A DNA stretch of 41,902 nt from Pirellulales bacterium. GTDB lineage: Bacteria; Planctomycetota; Planctomycetia; Pirellulales; UBA1268. The notes beneath the pieces were generated by a model. The model did not search any database and had not been told where the DNA came from. It worked only from the letters and a program-made list of their open reading frames with translations. The translations under genes and the position numbers were made by a program. How positions within the stretch are numbered: the stretch's first letter is position 1; the number at the start of each line of letters is the position of its first letter. The stretch lies in the NCBI GenBank assembly GCA_016779265.1, contig JADHNY010000025.1, forward strand, positions 1 to 41,902, given 5' to 3'. Below, one piece after another: positions 1 through 8,501 of the stretch.

Positions 1-2
1 AG

Positions 3-251
3 TCAAAAGCGATCGGAAGTTTTCTGGCAGCGTACTTTTCAACAGGCAATCCTGACGCTAACAGCCTGTTCTCACTAATTCTTTACCTGGTTGGTCGTAT
101 GGCGGAGTCAATGCGTCCTCAAGTGGAGCAAATGCTCTCTAGTTTTGGCAGCCAGCAGCCACTCCCGGCAGTGAAACTCAGGCAGAGTTCAACGCTTTGC
201 CGAAGGCTTACGGATGAGGTCAATCGTTATCACGACATGATTCGCAACTGA
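3..251 (+). CDS. C-terminal part of an unknown protein (5' end outside window)
   Basis: This frame is open from the first bases of the window to a TGA at 249-251, giving 82 residues with no start of its own, so it would be the tail of a gene beginning upstream. It contains a hydrophobic stretch (SLFSLILYLVG) followed by a polar, Arg/Gln-rich end (LTDEVNRYHDMIRN). I do not recognise the family. It would converge on alaS with 57 bp between the stops. The open frame is short enough to be chance, but the other two plus-strand frames close quickly here, so a real gene end is the better reading. Confidence 0.45.
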   Translation, partial: SKAIGSFLAAYFSTGNPDANSLFSLILYLVGRMAESMRPQVEQMLSSFGSQQPLPAVKLRQSSTLCRRLTDEVNRYHDMIRN

Positions 252-308
252 TGCGAGCCGCCGCCATCCGTTCGAGAGAGATGCGATCACAGAGAGATGC
301 AGCCGGGC

Positions 309-2945
309 TTACGAGGCCGTGAGCAGCCGCTGCATTGCCGCCTTTGCTGCTTCAAGGGCATCGCCAAGCTTGTCGGGATCCTTGCCGCCGGCCTGAGCGA
401 GGTCTTTGCGGCCACCTCCCTTGCCACCCACCAGCGGAGCCGCTTCGTTGATCCAGGTGCTCGCGGAGAGCCCCCGCTCCTCGAGTTCGCGGCTGATGCC
501 GGCCACCAGGGTAACCTTGCCACCGTCGCATCCGCCAAGCAGCACAGCGATTGGGCTTCCCTTACGACGCAGCTGATCGATGCACTGACGCATTGAGCCT
601 GCGTCTCCTGAGCTGAGCGATGCCACTACCAGGCGGGTATCGCCGACGGTTACGGCTGCAGCCAGCAGTTCGTCGGGTGACACGCCTGCCGCCGCGGCTC
701 CCCCCTTCCCTTTCCGCAGCTCCTTGAGTTCCTTGGTCAGGGCGGTCAGTCGTGTGGGCAGGTCGTGGGTGGGCACCTTCAGGGAAGAGGCTGCCTCAGA
801 CAAGGTCTGCTCGGCCCGTCGCATCCGACGCAGGCTCTCGAACCCGGTCACGGCAGTCACTCGCCGTGTGCCGGCGGACACGCTCTCTTCACCCACAATC
901 CGCACCAGGCCAATCTCGCCGGTGTTGCTAACGTGGGTGCCACCGCAGAGTTCACGGCTGACCCGCTCGTCGTCGCTGCCCATGCTGACCATGCGAACGA
1001 TATCGGGATACTTCTCGCCAAAGAGCATCATCGCTCCTGCGTGTCGGGCATCCGCGAGCGGCAGCCGCTGAGCACTGACAGGCAGGGCAGCAAACACGTT
1101 TGCGTTGACCATGTCTTCGATCTGCTCGAGCACGGCGCTGCCAATGCTCCCGCCATGCGAGAAGTCAAAGCGAAGAAGATCAGTGTCGACCTTCGAGCCC
1201 TGCTGCACGGCGTGTGGTCCCAGGAAGTGCTGCAGGGCAGCATGCACCAGGTGCGTCGCGGAGTGAGCCCGACGAAGGGCGCTGCGGCGGGCCGTATCCA
1301 CCTTTGCGGTGAGCGGCTCTCCAAGGGCGAGCTGCCCTTCGCGGAGGTGGCCACGGTGCAGAATGAAGTCGCCTTCCCGCAGTGTGTCAGTCACCTCAAA
1401 CCGCAGCGAATCATCGCCGGCCCCAAGGAGCCAGCCGGTATCGCCAACCTGGCCGCCCGCTTCGCCATAAAACGGCGTGCGGTCGAGGACCACGATCACC
1501 GGCTCATGGTGATCGATTTCATCGAGTGTTTCGCAGAGACGGTCTTGAGCGATGATGCCGACGGCCTTGCCAGAGGCCTCGGTGGCGTCATAGCCCACAA
1601 ACTCGGAGCCATGCATTGCCTTCTTCAAGGCATCAAGTGGGCCTGACGTAAACAGCTCCACGCGTGTGCCGGCACCCGACCGCAGTCCATGGGCATCCAT
1701 CGCTTCCTGAAAGCCCTGCCAGTCGAACGCGCAGTTCCGCTCGGCCGCCAGCGTCTCTAAGAGCTCTGGTGGGAAGCCGTGCGTGGTGTAGAGTTCCGCT
1801 GCATCCTGGCCCGAGACCAGTCCTGAACCGGCCGACTCGATCGACTCAAACAGGGTCTCGATGCGAGCAAGCCCACCATCGATGGTGTCGAGGAAGGCGG
1901 ATTCCTCACGCTGAATAACCGAAGATACCCGTTCGGAGGTCTCGGCCAGCTCGGGGTACGGGCTCCGCATGATCTCGGCCACAGCCGGCGGCAGCTGGTA
2001 GAGGAATGGCTCTCGCAGACCGAGCTGATGGCCGTCGAGCACAGCCCGTCGCAGCAGTCGCTTGACGACATACTTCTCTTCGTTGTTGCCGGGCATCACG
2101 TTTTCGTGGATGGCAAACGTGCAGGCTCGCAGATGGTCGGCAATCCGTCGCATCCGCCGGCCATCATCGGTCTCTGCTTCATAGGGACGGCCACAGACTT
2201 CTGCCACGGCTTCGACGAGAGGCTTGAGGATGTCGATGTGGAAGTTGCTGTCGACGCCTTGCAGCAGGGCGCAGGTCCGCTCCAGTCCCATGCCCGTGTC
2301 GATGTTGCGGCTCGGCAGGGGCCGAAGATTGTCTGGCGGATCACCCACGCGGTTGAACTGGGTAAACACGAGATTCCAGATCTCCACCTCGCTCCCGTTC
2401 TCCATCGTGTAGAAGATTTCGCTACATGGTCCGCAGACGCCGTCAGGCCCCTGGCTTGGTGCAGACGCTGGCCAGAAGTTGTCGTCTTCGCCCATCCGCG
2501 TGATGCGGGTCGAGGGGATCCCGATCTCGTCAGACCAGATCGTGTAGGCCTCGGAGTCGTCTTCGTAGACGGAGATCGTCAGCCGTTCAGGCGCGATCTT
2601 GAGCCACTTGTCGCTGGTGAGAAACTCCCAGGCCCAGTGGATTGCTTCACGTTTGAAGTAGTCCCCGAAGCTGAAGTTGCCGAGCATCTCGAAGAAGGTG
2701 TGATGCCGTGCCGTACGGCCGACGTTGTCGATGTCGCCCGTCCGCAGGCACTTCTGGCAGGTCGTAGCTCGGGTGAAGTCAAGCTTGCACTTGCCCAGGA
2801 AGTGATCCTTGAACTGGTTCATACCAGCGGGTGTGAACAGAACCGACGGGTCCCAGCGAGGGACCAGCACGTCACTCGGCCGCCGGACGCAGCCTTTCGT
2901 TTCAAAGAAAGTCAGGAAGGCTTCGCGGAGTTCGTCGGCTTTCAT
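309..2945 (-). CDS. alaS: alanyl-tRNA synthetase
   Basis: Charges tRNA-Ala with alanine in the cytoplasm and hydrolyses mischarged Ser/Gly-tRNA-Ala. At 878 aa it matches the usual full length. The class II catalytic core is at the N-terminus (FFEMLGNFSFGDYFK near 84-98; GMGLER near 218-223). The editing domain carries its zinc-site residues, HSATH at 561-565 and CGGTH at 667-671. The C-Ala domain ends with the glycine-rich GGKGGGRKDLAQAGG block. No clear Shine-Dalgarno precedes the ATG, but the N-terminus MKADELREAFLTFF is typical of the family. It lies downstream of recA on the same strand. This is the common recA-(recX)-alaS order with recX missing; a candidate promoter of its own lies in the gap. 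Confidence 0.98.
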   Translation of the reverse strand: MKADELREAFLTFFETKGCVRRPSDVLVPRWDPSVLFTPAGMNQFKDHFLGKCKLDFTRATTCQKCLRTGDIDNVGRTARHHTFFEMLGNFSFGDYFKREAIHWAWEFLTSDKWLKIAPERLTISVYEDDSEAYTIWSDEIGIPSTRITRMGEDDNFWPASAPSQGPDGVCGPCSEIFYTMENGSEVEIWNLVFTQFNRVGDPPDNLRPLPSRNIDTGMGLERTCALLQGVDSNFHIDILKPLVEAVAEVCGRPYEAETDDGRRMRRIADHLRACTFAIHENVMPGNNEEKYVVKRLLRRAVLDGHQLGLREPFLYQLPPAVAEIMRSPYPELAETSERVSSVIQREESAFLDTIDGGLARIETLFESIESAGSGLVSGQDAAELYTTHGFPPELLETLAAERNCAFDWQGFQEAMDAHGLRSGAGTRVELFTSGPLDALKKAMHGSEFVGYDATEASGKAVGIIAQDRLCETLDEIDHHEPVIVVLDRTPFYGEAGGQVGDTGWLLGAGDDSLRFEVTDTLREGDFILHRGHLREGQLALGEPLTAKVDTARRSALRRAHSATHLVHAALQHFLGPHAVQQGSKVDTDLLRFDFSHGGSIGSAVLEQIEDMVNANVFAALPVSAQRLPLADARHAGAMMLFGEKYPDIVRMVSMGSDDERVSRELCGGTHVSNTGEIGLVRIVGEESVSAGTRRVTAVTGFESLRRMRRAEQTLSEAASSLKVPTHDLPTRLTALTKELKELRKGKGGAAAAGVSPDELLAAAVTVGDTRLVVASLSSGDAGSMRQCIDQLRRKGSPIAVLLGGCDGGKVTLVAGISRELEERGLSASTWINEAAPLVGGKGGGRKDLAQAGGKDPDKLGDALEAAKAAMQRLLTAS

Positions 2946-2989
2946 GGTCGGTGGGGCTATTCACGTGGGTGCGAGGGATCAAGCCGCAC

Positions 2990-2998
2990 ACTATAGCA
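2990..2998 (-). promoter_or_regulatory. candidate extended -10 promoter for alaS
   Basis: On the minus strand the sequence reads TGC-TATAGT, an extended -10 element matching TATAAT at five of six bases, about 45 nt before the alaS ATG. No convincing -35 hexamer is visible at 17 bp, which is acceptable for TGn-type promoters. It would allow alaS to be expressed independently of recA. Confidence 0.45.
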
Positions 2999-3005
2999 GG
3001 CCCTC

Positions 3006-3021
3006 GCCGTCTTCCGACGGC
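3006..3021 (-). terminator. hairpin between recA and alaS
   Basis: A perfect 6-bp inverted repeat (GCCGTC / GACGGC) encloses a 4-nt loop that reads GGAA, a GNRA-type tetraloop, on the minus strand. It lies about 100 nt after the recA stop and just upstream of the alaS promoter candidate. There is no U tract, so it may be a weak or factor-dependent terminator, or an RNA 3' stabiliser. Confidence 0.35.
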
Positions 3022-3123
3022 CAGTCCTGCCGCACGGTGGCGGCAGAACTGCTGTCGGGCAGACTTTCCCTGGGACGACTTACGATGGGCAGACCAGATG
3101 CGACAACAGGTGGCTCGGCAGCC

Positions 3124-4311
3124 TCACTCGGCGGCCGGTTCCTCCGAGTTGTTGTCGTCGGCCTCTTCGGCTTCGGCCTCGGGCTCAGCGGGCTTGTGGT
3201 GGGCCATCACCTTGTCGCGGATTTCCCGAGCCATCTCCGGGTTGTCCTTGAGGAACTGGCGGGCTCGCTCCCGCCCCTGGCCAAGGTGGGTGTCTCCAAA
3301 CCGCATCCAGGTGCCGCTCTTCTCGATCAGTTTCGCAGTGACCGCCATATCGATGATGTCGCCTTCGAGGCTGATGCCATCGGCATGCATCATGTCGAAC
3401 TCTGCCACTCGGAACGGCGGGGCGACCTTGTTCTTGACCACCTTCACGCGAACCCGCTGACCGACGACATCTTCGCCATCCTTCAGTGTGCCAATGCGCC
3501 GGACATCGATTCGGCATGAGGAGTAGAACTTCAACGCCCGGCCGCCCGGAGTTGTTTCAGGACTGCCAAACATCACGCCGATCTTCTCGCGGATCTGGTT
3601 GATGAAGATCACCGTGGTCTTGCTCTTGGCAATCGCACCGGTCAGCTTTCGCATCGTCTGACTCATCAGCCGGGCCTGCAGGCCGACGAAGGAGTCACCG
3701 ATTTCACCATCGAGTTCCTTCTGAGGCACGAGGGCGGCAACCGAGTCGACGATGATGATATCGACCGCGTTGCTGCGGATGAGCATCTCGACAATGTGCA
3801 TCGCGTCTTCACCGCTGGTCGGCTGACTGACTAGAAGACTCTCCAGCGAGATGCCCAGTTTCTTGGCCCATGACGGGTCGAGCGCATGCTCCGCGTCGAT
3901 GAACGCGGCCACGCCGCCTGCTTTTTGAGCAGCGGCAACGGCGTGGAGTGCGAGGGTTGTTTTGCCAGACGACTCAGGCCCAAACACCTCGATGATGCGG
4001 CCACGCGGAAACCCACCGCCCCCTAGCGCAAGGTCGACTGAGAGGCTGCCAGTCGAGATGCCTTCAATGGCACCAAAGCCATCGCCGCCGAGCGACATGA
4101 TCGAGCCCTGCCCAAACTCTTTTTCGATCTGGGCCAGCGCCGACTTGAGCGCGGGATTCGCATCCATCATCGAGTCGACCACGCTCCCGCCGGCATCTTT
4201 GCCCCGTGCGGCCTTCTTCTTGCCACGACCACTTGCCGTGGCCGTCTCTGCCTTTTGTGGCTTTGCTGCCTTTGCCATCCGACCATTCACTCCTGCTGTT
4301 GCCAAAACCAT
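3124..4311 (-). CDS. recA: RecA recombinase
   Basis: ATP-dependent strand-exchange protein and co-protease for LexA self-cleavage. The core begins at [23 protein letters not shown] and contains Walker A ([12 protein letters not shown]), the [11 protein letters not shown] segment, Walker B ([10 protein letters not shown]), loop L2 ([14 protein letters not shown]) and an acidic C-terminal tail. I chose the ATG at 4311 because GGAGG precedes it by 7 nt. An alternative ATG at 4278 (MAKAAKPQ) has AGGAG 11 nt upstream and gives a more typical N-terminus. The open frame also extends to 4458, but no ribosome site supports that start. With the 4311 start the protein has 395 residues, including a Lys/Ala/Gly-rich extension of roughly 50 residues ahead of the core. 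A perfect inverted repeat upstream (4396-4430) may be its SOS operator. Confidence 0.97.
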   Translation of the reverse strand: MVLATAGVNGRMAKAAKPQKAETATASGRGKKKAARGKDAGGSVVDSMMDANPALKSALAQIEKEFGQGSIMSLGGDGFGAIEGISTGSLSVDLALGGGGFPRGRIIEVFGPESSGKTTLALHAVAAAQKAGGVAAFIDAEHALDPSWAKKLGISLESLLVSQPTSGEDAMHIVEMLIRSNAVDIIIVDSVAALVPQKELDGEIGDSFVGLQARLMSQTMRKLTGAIAKSKTTVIFINQIREKIGVMFGSPETTPGGRALKFYSSCRIDVRRIGTLKDGEDVVGQRVRVKVVKNKVAPPFRVAEFDMMHADGISLEGDIIDMAVTAKLIEKSGTWMRFGDTHLGQGRERARQFLKDNPEMAREIRDKVMAHHKPAEPEAEAEEADDNNSEEPAAE

Positions 4312-4395
4312 GGCGACACCTCCCGCGTTTCCCGGCGACATCGTCGGGGTGGCTGCGTCACCACCATGAATCGAGCGATTTGCCGCGGAAACGTA

Positions 4396-4430
4396 TACTG
4401 AACACCCGTATGGTATCGGTTTGTTCAGTA
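4396..4430. promoter_or_regulatory. perfect 9-bp inverted repeat upstream of recA; candidate SOS operator
   Basis: TACTGAACA at 4396-4404 is repeated as its exact reverse complement TGTTCAGTA at 4422-4430, separated by 17 bp. The left arm also reads as an imperfect GAAC-N4-GTTC-type palindrome (GAAC ACCC GTAT, 4400-4411). It sits 85-119 nt before the chosen recA ATG, in the recA upstream gap. The right arm differs at one base from TGTACAGTA in the imuA promoter. LexA control of recA is general in bacteria, but the motif of this lineage is not known to me, so the assignment is inference. Confidence 0.45.
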
Positions 4431-4532
4431 GGGAGCAAGCAGGAAAAAATGGACTCATGTTCAGGTGCGTAGGCCGCAGGCGTCGTGCTGGGCTGGTCGG
4501 GTGGGATCTGCCGGCAGCAGCCTGTAGATAGT

Positions 4533-5873
4533 TCAGTCGTCGGAGGGCTTCTGCCAGCCGAACGGCTGGGTCCAGGCCTGCTGACGCTGCTCTTTCCAGA
4601 CCGGATCGACCGGCGGCTCGCTCGAACTCACAACCGCCCGTACGTACAACTCACGCCCCGTGAGTGTGTAGCTCGGGGTGAGCCCTTCGACCGCAGCCAG
4701 CTCAATACCGATCTGAGGTTTGCTGCCCGCTTCGGTGACCGATCCGATAAATCGTGTTGTGAAGGTGGCGTCTCCGTCAGGCTTGACCGCCAGACTGAGG
4801 GTGTTGCTCGTGTCGTCAAAGGTCACGGCTGTGAGGGTCACGCCGCTTGAGGCGTAGAAGTCGCCGACCTGCAACGCCTGAATGATCTTTTCTGGAGTGA
4901 GGTGGGTTGTCTTGACCATCACCCAGCCTCGTCCTGGTCGTGAGGACTGCCGGTCGCCAGGTCCGGAGTGGTAGTCGTGGCAGTCATCGGTCGCGACGCC
5001 AAACAGCGGTGCCGCACCGAGTTCTGTCAGGCGGATCACGTTGGCAATGTCCCACAGTTGTTCGATCGACGGAGTGGTGTCGTCACCGAGTTGTTTGACG
5101 GAAGGATGGCCGTTGAAGACTTCGAAATGCTGCTCAAGCGTCGCGTGAGCAAGATCAGCTGGGGTGACCGCATTGCCAAAGTTGGGATGGTTGAGATGGG
5201 CCAGAATCGAACGGCCAGCTCGCTCCGCCTGTTCGCGGACAGCCCGCAGGTTGTTCTGAATCGCCTCGCTGACGGTCTGGCCGCCGACCGGCTGAATCGC
5301 CTCGGCAATGTTGCTGGCATTGATGTGGACCGGCTTGCCAGCAACCGCGTCACTGATCTCTTCCGCTGGAATCAGCAGGAACTGCCCTCGTTGCTCCACA
5401 AGGGCTCGAAACTCGTCAAACGGTTTGAGCCGAATCTCAGCCGCGTCGCCCTCGCCTCGCCGATCGACCCAGGTCGGTCCAAAACGGTCGAGGTATTTCG
5501 TGATCACATCCGGCCCACCGCGATCGAGGGCACGCTTTTCCGGGATCCAGCGGATGCCTTGGGCCAGTACATTGTGGTCGGTGAGGGCTAAAAAGTTGTA
5601 GTCGCGGGTGCGATACCACTCAGCAACCATCTCAGGAAAATCGTTGCCATCGCTCCAGAAGGTGTGGGTGTGGATGTTGCCTTTCCACCACTGCGGCGAT
5701 GCATCAACCGGCACGGCCTCGTCTCCCGAGGCGGCGGCAACTGCAACCACGGCCACAAGCACGACAGCCGCTCTGGGGAGCAGCACTCCGGCAAACGTTC
5801 TCAGGGCTGTGGTGGCAAGGCTGCTGAAACCGGCTGCAAGACGAATCGAGCGAGCGGCGAGCGACATCGGCAT
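4533..5873 (-). CDS. exported PHP-domain metal-dependent hydrolase
   Basis: A 446-residue protein of the PHP (polymerase and histidinol phosphatase) superfamily, probably a phosphoesterase; substrate unknown. Visible metal-binding motifs are HTHTFWSDG (first His pair), LTDHN, a Glu/His region ([15 protein letters not shown]), HLNHPNF and ATDDCHDYH. After about residue 330 comes a beta-rich C-terminal domain ([18 protein letters not shown]). The N-terminus has a signal peptide: basic residues, then [16 protein letters not shown] with likely cleavage after AAA. The ATG at 5873 has GGAGG 8 nt upstream; a GTG at 5880-5882 overlaps that site and is unlikely. It is divergent from the sensor kinase at 5977, and recA follows 221 bp downstream on the same strand. 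Confidence 0.85.
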   Translation of the reverse strand: MPMSLAARSIRLAAGFSSLATTALRTFAGVLLPRAAVVLVAVVAVAAASGDEAVPVDASPQWWKGNIHTHTFWSDGNDFPEMVAEWYRTRDYNFLALTDHNVLAQGIRWIPEKRALDRGGPDVITKYLDRFGPTWVDRRGEGDAAEIRLKPFDEFRALVEQRGQFLLIPAEEISDAVAGKPVHINASNIAEAIQPVGGQTVSEAIQNNLRAVREQAERAGRSILAHLNHPNFGNAVTPADLAHATLEQHFEVFNGHPSVKQLGDDTTPSIEQLWDIANVIRLTELGAAPLFGVATDDCHDYHSGPGDRQSSRPGRGWVMVKTTHLTPEKIIQALQVGDFYASSGVTLTAVTFDDTSNTLSLAVKPDGDATFTTRFIGSVTEAGSKPQIGIELAAVEGLTPSYTLTGRELYVRAVVSSSEPPVDPVWKEQRQQAWTQPFGWQKPSDD

Positions 5874-5976
5874 GAGAAACACCTCCTGGTGAGCCAGCGG
5901 AACGAACGGGCGGTTAGTCTAGAGCAGGTCGACCATCGCCAGCCATCATCTTCCGTCACACGAGCGTGCGACTCCC

Positions 5977-7506
5977 ATGAACTCCCTCTCGACTGTGCTG
6001 CTTCTCATCAGCCTGGTGGTCTGTGCTGGCCTGGCGTTGCGAGTCAGGAATCTCCGTCGCGAGTTCCACACACTCAAGCGATCGTTCGACACGCTGGTCA
6101 CAGAGGCTCCCGTTGGAGTGATTCAGACTGACGCGAATGGTCGCCACATCCTGTCAAATGCCGCCTGGACTGAGCTGAGTGGCTTGTCGACAGAAGTGAC
6201 GGCCGCCAACTGGCAGCAGGTCATCCATCCGGACGACCTGCCGCAGGTCACGGCCCGTTGGGAAGCCGCGGTGAGGACGCAACGGGCCTACACAAATCAG
6301 CTGCGACTGGTGAAGCCGGATGGAACCGAACGCGAAGTCGTGGCGGTGATTCATCCCGTCCAAGACGACAACGAGCAGGCGGCCGGGTTTATCGGTGTCG
6401 TGCTGGATGTCACCGAACTGAGTGAAGCCCGTCGACAGGTTCAGGAGAAGGACCGCTTGCTCCAAGACGTGCTGGATCACTCTGCCTCGGCCATCTACGT
6501 CAAGGATCGAGAAGGCCGCTATCTCCTCGCCAACAAACGACACATCGAGCTCTGGCCCTCTATGAGTGACTTCCAGCCCGGTGCGACCGCTTACGACTGG
6601 TTTTCAGAAGAGGTGGCACGGTCGTTTGAGGCGTCGGATCGGGCGGTGTTTGAGAGTGGCGAAGTGCACACCTTTGAGGAAGTGATTCCGCACGACGGTG
6701 AAGCGAGCACGTACCTCTCAGTCAAGTTTCCCATTCGCAATGACCGTGGCGAGATCACGGCGGTGGGAGGCATCTCCACCGATGTGTCGGCGGTCGAGCA
6801 GGCGCACAGACAGTTGGCAGAGCGTGAAAAAGTGCTTCGCAACCTGATCGATCTGCAGGAACAGGAGCGACAGCTGATCTGCCACGAGTTTCATGATGGG
6901 CTGATCCAGTATGTCGTGGGCGCGACCATGCTGCTGGAGCGATTGCTGGAGGATCCGCAGCTCCCCGAACACTGCTTCAGCACACTGGAAAGTGTCAGTC
7001 GCTGCCTGAGCAAAGGCCTCGAGGACGCCCGCCGGGTGATTCGTGGCATTCGCCCGGCAAGCCTCGATGATCTTGGTCTGCAGGCCGCCGTGGACGATCT
7101 CGTGGGCGAACTGGAGGCAGACGGCGTCACCGTTGAGATGCACATCGAGGGAACGATCGACGGCATCGATGACGAGCTCCAGACCACCGTCTACCGCGTC
7201 TTCCAAGAACTCTTCAACAACATTGCCAAGCACAGCAACGCCTCACGTGTTGTCTGCTCGCTCAAAGTCGACGCTGACAATGTGCGATTGGCGGTGCAGG
7301 ATTTCGGCTGTGGTTTTGATCCGGCAGTCCCCACTCGCGGCTTTGGCCTCACTGGCATTCGTGAGCGGGTTCGGCTCGCCGGTGGTGACTATGAGCTGCG
7401 GGCTGCCCCAGGTGAAGGCACGCAGGTGCAGGTGCGGCTGCCGTGCGCCCGCCAAACGACCGGTGCGGCGGCAGCCCCTGTCACGCCGGCCAACGGCATG
7501 TCCTGA
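5977..7506 (+). CDS. membrane-anchored PAS-PAS sensor histidine kinase (NarX/DegS type)
   Basis: This 509-residue kinase has one N-terminal membrane helix (about 4-22, STVLLLISLVVCAGLAL). Two PAS domains follow (about 41-148, with HPDD and a C-terminal DVTE; about 163-275), then a HisKA_3 dimerisation domain. The phospho-acceptor is His306 in HEFHDGLIQ. The HATPase_c domain has an N-box (ELFNNIAKHSNAS) and glycine boxes DFGCGFD and FGLTGIRERV. This type normally phosphorylates a LuxR/NarL-family regulator, but none is adjacent, so it is an orphan kinase here. The signal is unknown; PAS domains commonly sense redox, light or small molecules. It ends four bases from the stop of the convergent sugar kinase gene. 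Confidence 0.93.
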   Translation: MNSLSTVLLLISLVVCAGLALRVRNLRREFHTLKRSFDTLVTEAPVGVIQTDANGRHILSNAAWTELSGLSTEVTAANWQQVIHPDDLPQVTARWEAAVRTQRAYTNQLRLVKPDGTEREVVAVIHPVQDDNEQAAGFIGVVLDVTELSEARRQVQEKDRLLQDVLDHSASAIYVKDREGRYLLANKRHIELWPSMSDFQPGATAYDWFSEEVARSFEASDRAVFESGEVHTFEEVIPHDGEASTYLSVKFPIRNDRGEITAVGGISTDVSAVEQAHRQLAEREKVLRNLIDLQEQERQLICHEFHDGLIQYVVGATMLLERLLEDPQLPEHCFSTLESVSRCLSKGLEDARRVIRGIRPASLDDLGLQAAVDDLVGELEADGVTVEMHIEGTIDGIDDELQTTVYRVFQELFNNIAKHSNASRVVCSLKVDADNVRLAVQDFGCGFDPAVPTRGFGLTGIRERVRLAGGDYELRAAPGEGTQVQVRLPCARQTTGAAAAPVTPANGMS

Positions 7507-7522
7507 CGAGCTAGAACGTCAG
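7503..7522. terminator. small hairpin spanning two convergent stop codons
   Basis: CTGACG (7503-7508) and CGTCAG (7517-7522) form a perfect 6-bp stem with an 8-nt loop. Both the TGA of the histidine kinase and the TAG of the sugar kinase lie inside it. Its symmetry would let it act on both transcripts, but it is short and has no U tract. Confidence 0.25.
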
Positions 7523-8413
7523 CATCTGGCGATATTCCGCCACGCGGCGGTCGAGTTCGGCCCGGTCGATTGCTGAGAGTCGGTCGAGGCTGAAGTCTTC
7601 CACCGTGAAACTAGCGGTCACCGTGCCGTAGGCGAGAGCTTCCTTCAACGCCTGCGGGTCAAACCGCCCGAGCGAAGCGAGGTGGCCCATCATTCCTCCA
7701 GCGAAGCTGTCTCCGGCGCCTGTCGGATCGAGCACCTGCGGTGTGGGGAAGGCAGGCATGACATACATTTCATGCTCACTGAAGAACATCGCCCCGTGCT
7801 CGCCCTTTTTGATCACGACAAACTTCGGGCCCATCTCACGGACCGCATGGCCGGCCCGCACAAGGTTCTCGTCCTCTGCGAGAAGCTTGGCCTCGGCGTC
7901 GTTGAGTACCAGGCCATCGATTCGCTTGAGCAGCTGCTCAAGCTCGTCTCGCTGAATGTTGATCCAGAGGTCCATCGTGTCGGCGACGGTCAAGGCCGCG
8001 TCGGGCACCTGGTCGAGCACAGAGAGCTGGGTGACTGGTGAGGAGTTGCCGAGAAACACAAACTTGCTCTGACGGTGGCCGTCGGAGAGCTGTGGCTTGA
8101 ACTCACCAAACACGTTGAGGTGCACCTCGAGCGTCTCGCGGTCGTTCATGTTGGGCAGGTAGCGACCACGCCAACGAAACGTCTTGCCGCCCGGGATCGT
8201 CTCGAGGCCGCTGGTGTCGATGCCCCGCTGCTCCAGGAACGTCGTGTGCTTGGTGGGAAAGTCGTCTCCGACGGTGCCGATCATCTTGACCGGCGAGAAG
8301 AAGCTCGCGGCATACGAGAAAAACACCGCAGAACCACCGAGGACGTCGTCGCGGCTCGCGGTTGGGGTCTCGACGCAATCGATGGCAACGCTTCCGACGA
8401 CGAGCAACGGCAT
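7511..8413 (-). CDS. PfkB/ribokinase-family sugar or nucleoside kinase
   Basis: Phosphorylates a small sugar or nucleoside with ATP in the cytoplasm; the substrate cannot be read from sequence. This 300-residue protein begins MPLLVVGSVAIDCVETP and has the N-terminal GG of the family (DVLGGSAVFF). The C-terminal PfkB signature DPTGAGDSFAGG contains the catalytic Asp of GAGD. The ATG at 8413 is chosen because AAGGAG lies 6 nt upstream; the open frame continues upstream into the end of gltX without ribosome-site or homology support. It is 88 bp downstream of gltX on the same strand and may be co-transcribed with it. Confidence 0.93.
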   Translation of the reverse strand: MPLLVVGSVAIDCVETPTASRDDVLGGSAVFFSYAASFFSPVKMIGTVGDDFPTKHTTFLEQRGIDTSGLETIPGGKTFRWRGRYLPNMNDRETLEVHLNVFGEFKPQLSDGHRQSKFVFLGNSSPVTQLSVLDQVPDAALTVADTMDLWINIQRDELEQLLKRIDGLVLNDAEAKLLAEDENLVRAGHAVREMGPKFVVIKKGEHGAMFFSEHEMYVMPAFPTPQVLDPTGAGDSFAGGMMGHLASLGRFDPQALKEALAYGTVTASFTVEDFSLDRLSAIDRAELDRRVAEYRQMLTF

Positions 8414-8501
8414 GAAGAACTCCTTGCAGACTGAGTGCGGAAAACACGGAATGTACGGCGTTCCCCAAGTTGTGGGCAACGCAACGAGGCTGTGGGCGAC
8501 T

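Noticed and set aside
2028..2996. 322-codon plus-strand open frame opposite alaS
   Set aside because: It lies wholly antisense to a clearly identified essential gene; its translation has no recognisable domain, and long antisense frames are expected in high-G+C coding DNA.
4312..4458. Extended recA start at 4458
   Set aside because: No ribosome-binding site; the added residues do not match RecA, and the candidate operator would fall inside the coding region.
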